Source: an uncultured Selenomonadaceae bacterium (GTDB taxonomy: Bacteria; Bacillota; Negativicutes; Selenomonadales; Selenomonadaceae). From it: a DNA stretch of 5,252 bases. Both the position numbers and the translations under genes were made by a program. The notes under the pieces are model-generated. The model made no database searches. It saw only the letters and a program-made list of their open reading frames with translations, and was not told the DNA's origin. The DNA lies in NCBI GenBank assembly GCA_905236595.1, contig CAJORE010000036.1, positions 1 to 5,252 on the forward strand, written 5' to 3'. Below, one piece after another: positions 1 through 5,252 of this stretch. Each line of letters starts with the position of its first letter. The first letter of the stretch is position 1.

Positions 1-254
1 CACTCCTCTTCCCTGCATCCCCCCTCCTTGGAAGAAATCCGTTGACCGCCATCGCCTATGTGAAGGAGGTTCGCCGCTCAAAAAAAAATTCCTGCCGCGA
101 CACATCAAAGTTTTTTCGACTATGACGTGCCATACCGTAAACTTCGCCGAACCCACGAAAGTTTCCCCGAAAATTTTTTGCAGGAAAACGGCAACAAACG
201 GCGAAAGTACCACAGCACCGATTTTTTTTGCGCGTTCCTCGACTGCCAAGCGGC

Positions 255-280
255 AAAGGAGCATAACAAAGGAGCACAAC
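255..280 (+). repeat. 13-bp tandem duplication containing the thyX ribosome binding site
   Basis: Positions 255-267 (aaaggagcataac) and 268-280 (aaaggagcacaac) are adjacent copies differing at one base (T264 against C277). Each carries AAAGGAG. The first copy contains a TAA (264-266) in the thyX frame, which closes that frame upstream. Only the second copy is correctly placed before the thyX start. Confidence 0.85.
268..274 (+). promoter_or_regulatory. thyX ribosome binding site (decides a TTG start)
   Basis: AAAGGAG lies 7 nt before the TTG at 282-284. TTG is the only start codon between the in-frame stop at 264-266 and the conserved N-terminal part of ThyX, so this site fixes the non-ATG start. 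Confidence 0.85.
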
Positions 281-281
281 A

Positions 282-941
282 TTGAAAATAATCGAACCAA
301 AAACGGAAATTTTAGACGATATAGACGGAGCGAAAATACTGAAAAAAATCGAGCTTGCCGGACGCGTTTGCTATAAAAGCGAAGACCGGATAACCGCCGA
401 ATCGGCGCAAAAATTTGTCGCCGGGCTTATCGCGTCGGGTCATGAATCCGTTTTGGAACACGAAAAAATTTCCGTGCGCATCGTTTGCGATCGCGGCGTC
501 ACCCACGAACTTGTCCGCCATCGTATCGCCAGTTATTCACAAGAAAGCACCCGTTACTGCAATTATGCCAAAGATAAATTCGGCAACGAGCTGACGTTCG
601 TTCGCCCGCTCTTTTTTGCGTCGGATTCACCGGGTTACAAAATTTGGGCGGCGGCAATGGAAAACGCCGAAAAAGCATACTTGGCTTTGCTAAAAAGCGG
701 CGCTTCGCCGCAAGAAGCGCGTTCGGTTCTGCCGAACAGCCTAAAAACAGAAATTGTCGTCACCATGAATTTGCGCGAATGGCGACATTTTTTCCGTTTG
801 CGCACCGACAAACGCGCCCACCCGCAAATGCGTGAAGTGGCCAATATGTTGCTGACCGAATTTCACGCCATCATAGGAGCCGTATTTGACGACATTTATG
901 AGCAATGCAGGGAAAGAGATCCTGATTTGCAGAGCGCGTGA
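282..941 (+). CDS. thyX: Flavin-dependent thymidylate synthase ThyX
   Basis: This cytosolic enzyme makes dTMP from dUMP, taking the methylene carbon from methylenetetrahydrofolate and reducing equivalents from NADPH through FAD. The 219-residue product has the usual length for the family, which acts as a homotetramer. The diagnostic ThyX motif RHR-x7-S is intact at residues 79-89 (RHRIASYSQES), followed by TRY. Other typical segments are SGHESVLEH (52-60), an ARSVLPNSLKTE block (146-157) and the C-terminal NLREWRHFFRLR...AHPQMREVA region (163-187), which in the family forms part of the flavin/dUMP site. The start is TTG at 282, supported by AAAGGAG 7 nt upstream and an in-frame stop at 264-266. 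It is the first gene of the close-packed run; its TGA (939-941) is 23 nt before the preferred pncB start. ThyX organisms often lack the unrelated ThyA, but that cannot be tested here. The family call is near certain. Confidence 0.97.
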   Translation: MKIIEPKTEILDDIDGAKILKKIELAGRVCYKSEDRITAESAQKFVAGLIASGHESVLEHEKISVRIVCDRGVTHELVRHRIASYSQESTRYCNYAKDKFGNELTFVRPLFFASDSPGYKIWAAAMENAEKAYLALLKSGASPQEARSVLPNSLKTEIVVTMNLREWRHFFRLRTDKRAHPQMREVANMLLTEFHAIIGAVFDDIYEQCRERDPDLQSA

Positions 942-950
942 CGATTACCG

Positions 951-958
951 AAGGGGAG
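951..958 (+). promoter_or_regulatory. pncB ribosome binding site
   Basis: AAGGGGAG lies 6 nt before the ATG at 965. It favours this start over the in-frame GTG at 938, which overlaps the thyX stop as GTGA and has no purine-rich site in front of it. Confidence 0.75.
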
Positions 959-964
959 TTCCTT

Positions 965-2437
965 ATGACACAATTTGACCGCCGCAACATATCCATGATG
1001 ATGGATTTTTACGAAATGACCATGGCCAACGGTTATTTTGGCGGCGAGAACACCAACACTCGCGTCGCTTTTGACGTCTTTTACCGCCGCAATCCCGACA
1101 ACGGCGGTTTTGCGATTTTTGCCGGCTTGCGCGAAGTCGTGGAATATGTCGAAAATATGCGCTTTGCGGCGGATGACATAGAATATTTGCGGCGCCAAAA
1201 TTTGTTCAGCGAAGATTTTTTGCGTTATCTGGCCGATTTTCGTTTTAAGGGTGATATTTACGCTTTTCCCGAGGGCACAATCATGTACCCCGACGAACCG
1301 ATTTTGACGGTCGTTGCCCCTTTGATTGATGCCCAACTCGTCGAAACGGCCATTTTGGCGCAAATAAATCATCAATCGCTCATCGCCACCAAGGCACGGC
1401 GCATTGTCCGTGCCGCCCAAAATCGCGCCGTCAGCGATTTTGGAGCGCGTCGGGCGCACAACATGGATGCGGCGACTTACGGCGCACGAGCGGCGTATAT
1501 AGGCGGCGTCGTCGGCACGGCAACGGTAAGCGCCGGGCAAATATGGAATATCCCCGTCAGCGGAACAATGGCTCACAGCTGGGTAATGTTCTACGGTGAC
1601 GAATTTGCCGCCTTTGCCCGATACGCCAAAGTGTACCCCGATGCTTGCGTTTTACTCGTCGATACTTATGACGTATTGGAAAGCGGCATACCGAATGCAA
1701 TACGGACAGCCAAAGAGATTTTGGAGCCGCTCGGCAAACGTTTGAAGGGCATTCGCATTGATTCCGGCGACTTGGCTTATCTCTCCAAAAAAGTACGCAA
1801 AATGTTGGATGCAGCGGGACTTAACGATTGCAAAATAATCGCTTCCAACAGCCTGGATGAATTTACAATCGCCTCACTTTTGGCCCAAGGAGCATGTATC
1901 GACAGCTTTGGCGTCGGCGAACGGCTCATTACCGCCAAATCCGAGCCGGTGTTCGGCGCCGTATACAAATTGGCGGCCGTCGAAGAAAAAGGCACGTTCT
2001 CGCCGCGCATAAAAGTGTCGGAAAACGTCGAAAAAATTACCAACCCCGGCCTGAAAGACGTATATCGCATTTATGACGAAAGCGGCCACGCCGTTGCGGA
2101 CTTGCTTGCTTCATTCAACGAAAAGGTCGATTTGCGCCACTCCTTTCGCTACGTTGACCCGGAAAAACCGTGGAAAAACCGGGCATTCCCCGAAAATTAC
2201 ACGGCGAAAAATTTACGGCAATTATTTGTGAAAGACGGCAAACGCACCCGGGAATTACCCGAATTAACCGACATTCGCGCCTTCGTCCAAAAACAATTGG
2301 ACGGCGGCGAAATTTGGGAAGAGGAACAACGTTTTGAAAATCCTCATCGTCACTACTTAGACATGACGCCCGATTATTACGAGCTAAAAATGAGTTTGCT
2401 CCACGAAACGCGCAAACAACACGGAGAAAATTTATGA
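965..2437 (+). CDS. pncB: Nicotinate phosphoribosyltransferase (NAD salvage)
   Basis: The enzyme joins nicotinate to PRPP, giving nicotinate mononucleotide with ATP use, the entry step of the Preiss-Handler NAD salvage route in the cytosol. The product of 490 residues fits the longer Firmicute-type family rather than the roughly 400-residue E. coli PncB. Family landmarks, numbered from ATG 965, are the N-terminal MMMDFYEMTMANGYF block (11-25), DFGARR (158-163), GTMAHSW (200-206) whose His204 matches the histidine phosphorylated during ATP-coupled turnover in the family, LVDTYD (231-236), RIDSGDL (264-270) in the phosphoribosyl-binding region, SNSLDEF (294-300) and FGVGERL (315-321). The start at 965 is chosen because the conserved N-terminus begins there and AAGGGGAG precedes it; a GTG at 938 would add nine unconserved residues. 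The gene ends in a 4-nt ATGA overlap with aroE, which suggests translational coupling. Nicotinamide phosphoribosyltransferase is a distant relative, but these motifs fit the nicotinate enzyme. Confidence 0.96.
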   Translation: MTQFDRRNISMMMDFYEMTMANGYFGGENTNTRVAFDVFYRRNPDNGGFAIFAGLREVVEYVENMRFAADDIEYLRRQNLFSEDFLRYLADFRFKGDIYAFPEGTIMYPDEPILTVVAPLIDAQLVETAILAQINHQSLIATKARRIVRAAQNRAVSDFGARRAHNMDAATYGARAAYIGGVVGTATVSAGQIWNIPVSGTMAHSWVMFYGDEFAAFARYAKVYPDACVLLVDTYDVLESGIPNAIRTAKEILEPLGKRLKGIRIDSGDLAYLSKKVRKMLDAAGLNDCKIIASNSLDEFTIASLLAQGACIDSFGVGERLITAKSEPVFGAVYKLAAVEEKGTFSPRIKVSENVEKITNPGLKDVYRIYDESGHAVADLLASFNEKVDLRHSFRYVDPEKPWKNRAFPENYTAKNLRQLFVKDGKRTRELPELTDIRAFVQKQLDGGEIWEEEQRFENPHRHYLDMTPDYYELKMSLLHETRKQHGENL

Positions 2438-3288
2438 TTAGCGGAAAAACACAAAACCTTGCCGTCATCGGTTGCCCCATCGCCCACTCGCTTTCACCGG
2501 CAATGCAAAACGCAGCCATAAAAGCGGCCGACGTTGATTACATCTACATCGCCCTGAAAATTTTGCCGGAAAATTTGGCAGTAGCGGTAAAAGGCTTGAC
2601 AGCGGCCAATTTCCGCGGATTTAATGTGACGATACCGCACAAACAAGCAATTATGTCCATGCTTGACGACGTCGCGGCAGACGCGCAAAATATCGGCGCA
2701 GTCAATACCGTGGTCAACGACGGCGGACGCCTGACGGGATATAACACCGATGCGCAAGGCTTTTGGTCGCCGCTTGCCGCTTGGGGCTTTGCCCCGCGCA
2801 ACGCCGTCATATTGGGAGCCGGCGGCGCGGCGCGTGCCGTTTTGTACGCGCTTTTGACCAACAAAACACAAAATGTCACCGTCGGCGCCCGCAACGCAAC
2901 AAAAGCGGCGAACTTAGCCGCCGGTTTTTCCAAACTGGGCAACGTCGTCGGCGGCGAATGGCACGGCGATAATTTTGCCGCCGCTATAAAAGAAGCAGAC
3001 TTAATCGTCAACGCAACCCCCCTTGGCATGACCGGTGATCTAAACGCAATGCCGCCCGTTGATTGGTCGATCGCCAAAGCGGATGCCATAGCGTATGACC
3101 TAATCTATACCCCCGCCGTAACCGAATTTTTACGCACAGCCAAAGAACACGGTCACCGAACGCTAAACGGCGAAGCGATGCTTGCGGCGCAAGGTGCGGC
3201 ATCATTCAAGTTATGGACGGGGCAACAAGCCGACACGCGAATCATGGAAAAAGTCCTGCGTGACGAACTTGCCGCCAAAAGAAATTGA
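2434..3288 (+). CDS. aroE: Shikimate dehydrogenase (NADP+)
   Basis: It reduces 3-dehydroshikimate to shikimate with NADPH, the fourth step of aromatic amino acid and chorismate synthesis. The 284-residue product matches the usual AroE length. The N-terminal substrate domain has HSLSP (18-22), with the serines that bind shikimate, and NVTIPHK (64-70) with the catalytic Lys70; NTDAQG (104-109) supplies the paired catalytic Asp106. The Rossmann half shows the glycine-rich GAGGAARA (128-135), NATPLGM (193-199), YDLIYTP (221-227) and the closing NGEAMLAAQGAASF block (245-258) with Gln253. Where many AroE proteins have an NRT motif for the NADP ribose phosphate, this one reads ARN (152-154), keeping the arginine. 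ATG overlaps the pncB stop as ATGA, with GGAG at 2423-2426, 7 nt upstream. The YdiB-type quinate/shikimate dehydrogenase is a less likely alternative. Confidence 0.96.
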   Translation: MISGKTQNLAVIGCPIAHSLSPAMQNAAIKAADVDYIYIALKILPENLAVAVKGLTAANFRGFNVTIPHKQAIMSMLDDVAADAQNIGAVNTVVNDGGRLTGYNTDAQGFWSPLAAWGFAPRNAVILGAGGAARAVLYALLTNKTQNVTVGARNATKAANLAAGFSKLGNVVGGEWHGDNFAAAIKEADLIVNATPLGMTGDLNAMPPVDWSIAKADAIAYDLIYTPAVTEFLRTAKEHGHRTLNGEAMLAAQGAASFKLWTGQQADTRIMEKVLRDELAAKRN

Positions 3289-3308
3289 AATAGGGAAGGT
3301 TCTGTTTA

Positions 3309-3971
3309 ATGAAAAACGTAATCGCCATCGACGGCCCGGCAGGAGCAGGCAAAAGCACCACCGCCAAATTGGCCGCCCAAAAAATCGGCTACACCTACAT
3401 TGACACCGGCGCCATGTATCGTGCCGTAGCCTGGAAAACCCTGCAAGCAAAAAAGCCCGTTACCGACGAATTGATTTTGGCGACAGTCAAGGATATGACA
3501 ATCAATCTTCGTTACGACAACGGTGTGACAAGAGTTTTTGTTGACGTCGATAAAGAGATAACAAACGAAATTCGCACACCGGCCATAAATGAAATCGTAT
3601 CGCAAGTGGCCCGTTTGAAAGATGTTCGCGACAAACTCGTCACTTTGCAAAGAGAAATGGCAAAGCGCGGCAAGGTGCTTATGGACGGGCGCGACATCGG
3701 AACGAACGTATTGCCCGATGCGGATCTGAAAATTTTTTTGACAGCCGGTATTGATGAACGCGCCAAACGCCGTTACAACGAATTGACCGCCAAAGGGCAT
3801 AATGTAGACTTGGCGGAAATAAAAGCCTCGATAACAAACCGCGACAAAATTGACAGCGAACGGGCAGTCGCACCGCTAAAACAAGCCGACGATGCAATTT
3901 TGCTCGATACGACGGCAATGAGCATAGACGAAGTTGTCGACAAAATAGTTGAACTTGCCGAGGGTGAGTAA
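3309..3971 (+). CDS. cmk: Cytidylate kinase
   Basis: It transfers phosphate from ATP to CMP or dCMP, making CDP and dCDP for RNA, DNA and phospholipid precursors in the cytosol. The 220 residues match the bacterial family. Walker A is GPAGAGKST (9-17). The CMP site is marked by DTGAMYR (32-38), the LQREMA segment around Gln114-Arg115 and DGRDIGT (126-132). The lid holds RAKRRY (151-156). The NRDKIDSER stretch (177-185) supplies Arg178, Asp182 and Arg185, which I align with the CMP-contacting residues of the E. coli enzyme from memory. A GGGAAGG element at 3293-3299 lies 9 nt before the ATG. The gap after aroE is 20 nt and the next gene follows with none. The cmk, plsC, ispH order is common in Firmicutes, while in enterobacteria cmk is followed by rpsA, in line with an S1 gene or fusion next door. 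Confidence 0.97.
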   Translation: MKNVIAIDGPAGAGKSTTAKLAAQKIGYTYIDTGAMYRAVAWKTLQAKKPVTDELILATVKDMTINLRYDNGVTRVFVDVDKEITNEIRTPAINEIVSQVARLKDVRDKLVTLQREMAKRGKVLMDGRDIGTNVLPDADLKIFLTAGIDERAKRRYNELTAKGHNVDLAEIKASITNRDKIDSERAVAPLKQADDAILLDTTAMSIDEVVDKIVELAEGE

Positions 3972-4568
3972 ATGCTTTACCGTCTTTTGCAAATATTTTT
4001 TTGCACATTCTTTCGTTTGCTTTTCCGTGCCGAAATCCATGGGCAAGAAAATGTCCCGCCGACGGGAGCGGTGATTTTAGCGGCAAATCACATGAGTAAT
4101 TGGGATCCGCCGCTTTTGGCGTGTTTTTTGCGCCGTAAAGTAAGCTATATGGCCAAACAGGAACTGTTTGAAATACCCGTATTCGGCAAAGCGATTGTTA
4201 TGTGCCACGCCTTTCCCGTCAAACGCGGCGCCGCCGATCGTTCAGCGATAAAAACGGCTGTCGCCGTACTTAAGGAAGCGCGTTGCTTGGGACTTTTCCC
4301 GGAAGGTACGCGCAGCAAAACCGGCGAGCTTGGCAAAGCCGAAGCCGGCGTCGCCCTTATTGCCGCCATGACCGATGCACCGATTGTTCCGGCGGCGATA
4401 ACGGGTACGGAGAAAATTTTTGGCAGTAAAAACTTCCTTCCAAGACTGACCGTAACCTACGGCAAGCCGATGCGCTTTGTCGGCAACCGCAAAGACAAAA
4501 CGGCGCTTGAACAGTTTTCGGCGGACATTATGACCGCGATTGCCGCTTTGAAAAACAGCGTCGATTGA
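3972..4568 (+). CDS. plsC: 1-acyl-sn-glycerol-3-phosphate acyltransferase (PlsC family)
   Basis: It adds the second acyl chain to lysophosphatidic acid, making phosphatidic acid at the inner face of the membrane. The 198-residue product carries the four acyltransferase blocks: NHMSNWDPP (39-47) with the catalytic H-x4-D pair His40/Asp45, FPVKRG (81-86), the glycerophosphate-binding FPEGTRS (109-115) and VPAAITG (139-145). The N-terminus (about 1-20) is hydrophobic with scattered arginines and probably seats the protein on the membrane; I see no full set of transmembrane segments. The ATG directly abuts the cmk TAA (3969-3971), so translation is probably coupled; AGGG at 3961-3964 lies 7 nt upstream, inside the end of cmk. 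The donor could be acyl-ACP or acyl-CoA; Firmicute enzymes generally use acyl-ACP, but the sequence alone does not settle it. Related acyltransferases of the same superfamily cannot be fully excluded. Confidence 0.92.
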   Translation: MLYRLLQIFFCTFFRLLFRAEIHGQENVPPTGAVILAANHMSNWDPPLLACFLRRKVSYMAKQELFEIPVFGKAIVMCHAFPVKRGAADRSAIKTAVAVLKEARCLGLFPEGTRSKTGELGKAEAGVALIAAMTDAPIVPAAITGTEKIFGSKNFLPRLTVTYGKPMRFVGNRKDKTALEQFSADIMTAIAALKNSVD

Positions 4569-4576
4569 TAAACCGA

Positions 4577-4604
4577 AAATTTTTTGCAAGTTTTGTAAAA
4601 ATTT
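4577..4604 (+). promoter_or_regulatory. A/T-rich inverted repeat, probable UP element of the ispH promoter
   Basis: AAATTTTT (4577-4584) and AAAAATTT (4597-4604) are perfect inverted copies around a 12-nt spacer, ending just upstream of the -35 at 4607. The A/T-only stem and lack of a following U-run argue against an intrinsic terminator for plsC. The position fits contact with the RNA polymerase alpha subunit. Function is inferred. Confidence 0.4.
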
Positions 4605-4606
4605 AT

Positions 4607-4635
4607 TTGCTTATACCGCGCAACAATGTTATAAT
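4607..4635 (+). promoter_or_regulatory. Probable housekeeping-sigma promoter for ispH (extended -10)
   Basis: TATAAT at 4630-4635 is a perfect -10 and is preceded by TG at 4627-4628 with one base between, the extended -10 form. TTGCTT (4607-4612) sits exactly 17 bp upstream and matches the -35 consensus at its first three bases. Transcription would begin near 4642, giving a leader of about 75 nt before the ispH ATG. It is the clearest promoter in the window. Confidence 0.8.
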
Positions 4636-4650
4636 GGGCGGGTAATTTAC

Positions 4651-4672
4651 GCTCAATCTCTTTTGATTAAGC
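4651..4672 (+). promoter_or_regulatory. Hairpin in the ispH 5' leader
   Basis: GCTCAATC (4651-4658) pairs with GATTAAGC (4665-4672) around the loop TCTTTT, giving seven pairs with one C/A mismatch. It begins about 9 nt after the predicted transcription start. No U-run follows, so it is not a terminator by itself. It may stabilise the 5' end or form part of a regulatory leader. Confidence 0.5.
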
Positions 4673-4679
4673 AAATATA

Positions 4680-4706
4680 GCCCCCTTGGGCGGAAATTGA
4701 AAGCCC
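4680..4706 (+). promoter_or_regulatory. Two mutually exclusive short hairpins before the ispH start
   Basis: GGGC (4688-4691) can pair with the upstream GCCC (4680-4683, loop CCTT) or with the downstream GCCC (4703-4706, 11-nt loop, with a possible U-G pair added at 4687/4707). The second form ends at the weak ribosome binding site (GTGGT, 4707-4711) of ispH. The stems are only 4-5 bp, so stability is uncertain. Reading this as a switch is inference. Confidence 0.35.
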
Positions 4707-4716
4707 GTGGTAGATT

Positions 4717-5252
4717 ATGGAAGTGATATTGGCCGAATACTTGGGATTTTGCTACGGCGTCAAGCGCGCCATAAAAATCGCCCGCGAAAATGCGGGTACG
4801 GAAAACTCCTGCACTTTAGGCCCCATCATTCACAATCCGCAAATGGTGGAAAAACTTCGTGCCGAAGGTGTGGGGACGGTTGATGTCGTTTCTGATCTTC
4901 AGCCGGGGGGAACGATTATAATTCGCTCCCACGGCGTCGGTCCTTCGGTATACGATGAGGCAAAGACGCGTGGCATCCGACTCGTCGATGCTACTTGCCC
5001 TCATGTGGCAAAAGCGCAGACGGCGGCGAAAACCCTCGCGGAAGAGGGACGCACGGTCGTTATCGTCGGGGAGAAAAAACATCCGGAAGTGCAGAGTATC
5101 TTCGAGTGGAGCAACAAATCGGCGCATATAGTCGAAACTTGCCGGGAAGCTTGGGAACTGCCGCTTGTCGAACGTTTGGGCATTGTATCCCAAACGACTT
5201 TTTCCGGCGACAAATTTAAGAAAATTGTCGGCGTTTTACTCGATAAGTCCCG
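4717..5252 (+). CDS. ispH: 4-hydroxy-3-methylbut-2-enyl diphosphate reductase IspH (LytB), N-terminal part, cut by window end
   Basis: IspH is the [4Fe-4S] enzyme of the last MEP-pathway step, reducing HMBPP to IPP and DMAPP in the cytosol. The frame from ATG 4717 gives 178 residues and runs off the right edge without a stop; the family is about 280-320 residues. Visible landmarks are LGFCYGVKRAI with cluster ligand Cys12, IIHNP with His39, RSHGV with His72, DATCPHV with the second cluster ligand Cys94, EKKHPE with substrate-site His122 and Glu124, and SQTTFS (158-163). The third cluster cysteine lies beyond the window. An in-frame TAG at 4711-4713 excludes an upstream start. The ribosome binding site is weak (GTGGT, 5 nt upstream), unlike the genes before it. 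The cmk-plsC-ispH context suggests that the full product may continue into ribosomal S1 domains, as in many Clostridia and Negativicutes; this cannot be seen here. Confidence 0.96.
   Translation, partial: MEVILAEYLGFCYGVKRAIKIARENAGTENSCTLGPIIHNPQMVEKLRAEGVGTVDVVSDLQPGGTIIIRSHGVGPSVYDEAKTRGIRLVDATCPHVAKAQTAAKTLAEEGRTVVIVGEKKHPEVQSIFEWSNKSAHIVETCREAWELPLVERLGIVSQTTFSGDKFKKIVGVLLDKS

Larger units (their letters stand above)
1..281. other. Upstream non-coding stretch before thyX; possible gene edge at far left
   Basis: I can support no complete gene here. Homopolymer runs stand out: A9 at 80-88, T6 at 111-116, T6 at 174-179 and T8 at 222-229. None follows a convincing GC-rich stem, so I call no terminator. 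A thyX promoter must lie here or further upstream, but I find no good -35/-10 pair; TAAACT at 138-143 matches four of six -10 positions and has no partner. On the + strand the frames open at the left edge stop at 43-45, 123-125 and 374-376, so the tail of an upstream gene could end at 45 or 125, but the translations show no recognisable family. On the - strand an ATG at 18-16 sits 4 nt after AAGGAGG (29-23), a possible start of a divergent gene of which only six codons are inside the window. Neither edge gene is demonstrated. Confidence 0.5.

Noticed and set aside
222..229. T8 run considered as the tail of an intrinsic terminator
   Set aside because: No GC-rich stem precedes it; the best pairing upstream is about three bases.
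56..277. Open frames in the leader: - strand 56-277 (73 codons) and + strand 122-376
   Set aside because: The translations are rich in Cys, Arg, Lys and Phe with no family resemblance, no convincing ribosome binding site supports either, and the + frame runs into the certain thyX gene.
1887..1896. AAGGAG followed by ATG inside pncB, opening a 60-codon frame
   Set aside because: The spacing between AAGGAG and ATG is only 1 nt and the frame lies out of phase inside a conserved part of pncB.
2544..3089. 181-codon open frame on the - strand inside aroE
   Set aside because: It is a codon-bias shadow: the + strand gene has all AroE motifs, and the antisense translation is a low-complexity Ala/Pro/Ser-rich sequence with no recognisable domain.
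3306..3800. 164-codon open frame on the - strand inside cmk
   Set aside because: It lies antisense to a gene with complete cytidylate kinase motifs and shows no domain of its own.
4577..4604. Inverted repeat after plsC considered as an intrinsic terminator
   Set aside because: The stem is entirely A/T and lacks a following U-run. Its place just upstream of a strong promoter fits an UP element better.
1..5252. Search for mobile elements, CRISPR, tRNA or rRNA genes, toxin-antitoxin or defence genes
   Set aside because: No terminal inverted repeats, spaced direct repeats, conserved RNA motifs or relevant protein families were seen; nearly all the sequence from 282 on is accounted for by six housekeeping genes.

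Overview
The window holds five complete protein genes and one partial gene, all on the + strand. They look like ordinary chromosomal housekeeping genes: thyX (282-941), pncB (965-2437), aroE (2434-3288), cmk (3309-3971), plsC (3972-4568) and the 5' part of ispH (4717 to the right edge). I see no mobile element, CRISPR array, tRNA, rRNA or phage gene, and no sign of an undescribed multi-gene system. The unusual material is in the two non-coding stretches.

Organism: probably an anaerobic member of the Firmicutes, with Negativicutes or Clostridia as the best guess. The reasons are the order aroE, cmk, plsC, ispH (in these groups ispH is commonly fused to ribosomal protein S1 domains), a ThyX-type thymidylate synthase, a nicotinate phosphoribosyltransferase of about 490 residues, and AGGAG-like ribosome binding sites before most genes. 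Base composition looks close to balanced, with many AAAATTTT-type runs. The class-level placement is inference.

Layout: positions 1-281 have no convincing gene. They contain several homopolymer runs, and a 13-bp tandem duplication carries the thyX ribosome binding site. From 282 to 4568 five genes form a tight run with gaps of 23, -4, 20 and 0 nt, which is most simply read as one transcript. I see no terminator after plsC. The 148-nt gap before ispH contains the best promoter in the window: an extended -10 (TGTTATAAT) with a TTGCTT -35 at 17 bp and an A/T-rich upstream tract. It is followed by a 5' leader that can form a hairpin and then one of two competing short hairpins just before a weakly marked ispH start.

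How the genes fit together: the products are biosynthetic enzymes from different pathways. ThyX makes dTMP, PncB salvages nicotinate into NAD, AroE works in the shikimate pathway, Cmk phosphorylates CMP and dCMP, PlsC makes phosphatidic acid and IspH makes isoprenoid precursors. They share no single pathway; the cluster resembles a growth-linked housekeeping operon. ispH could be transcribed both by read-through from plsC and from its own promoter.
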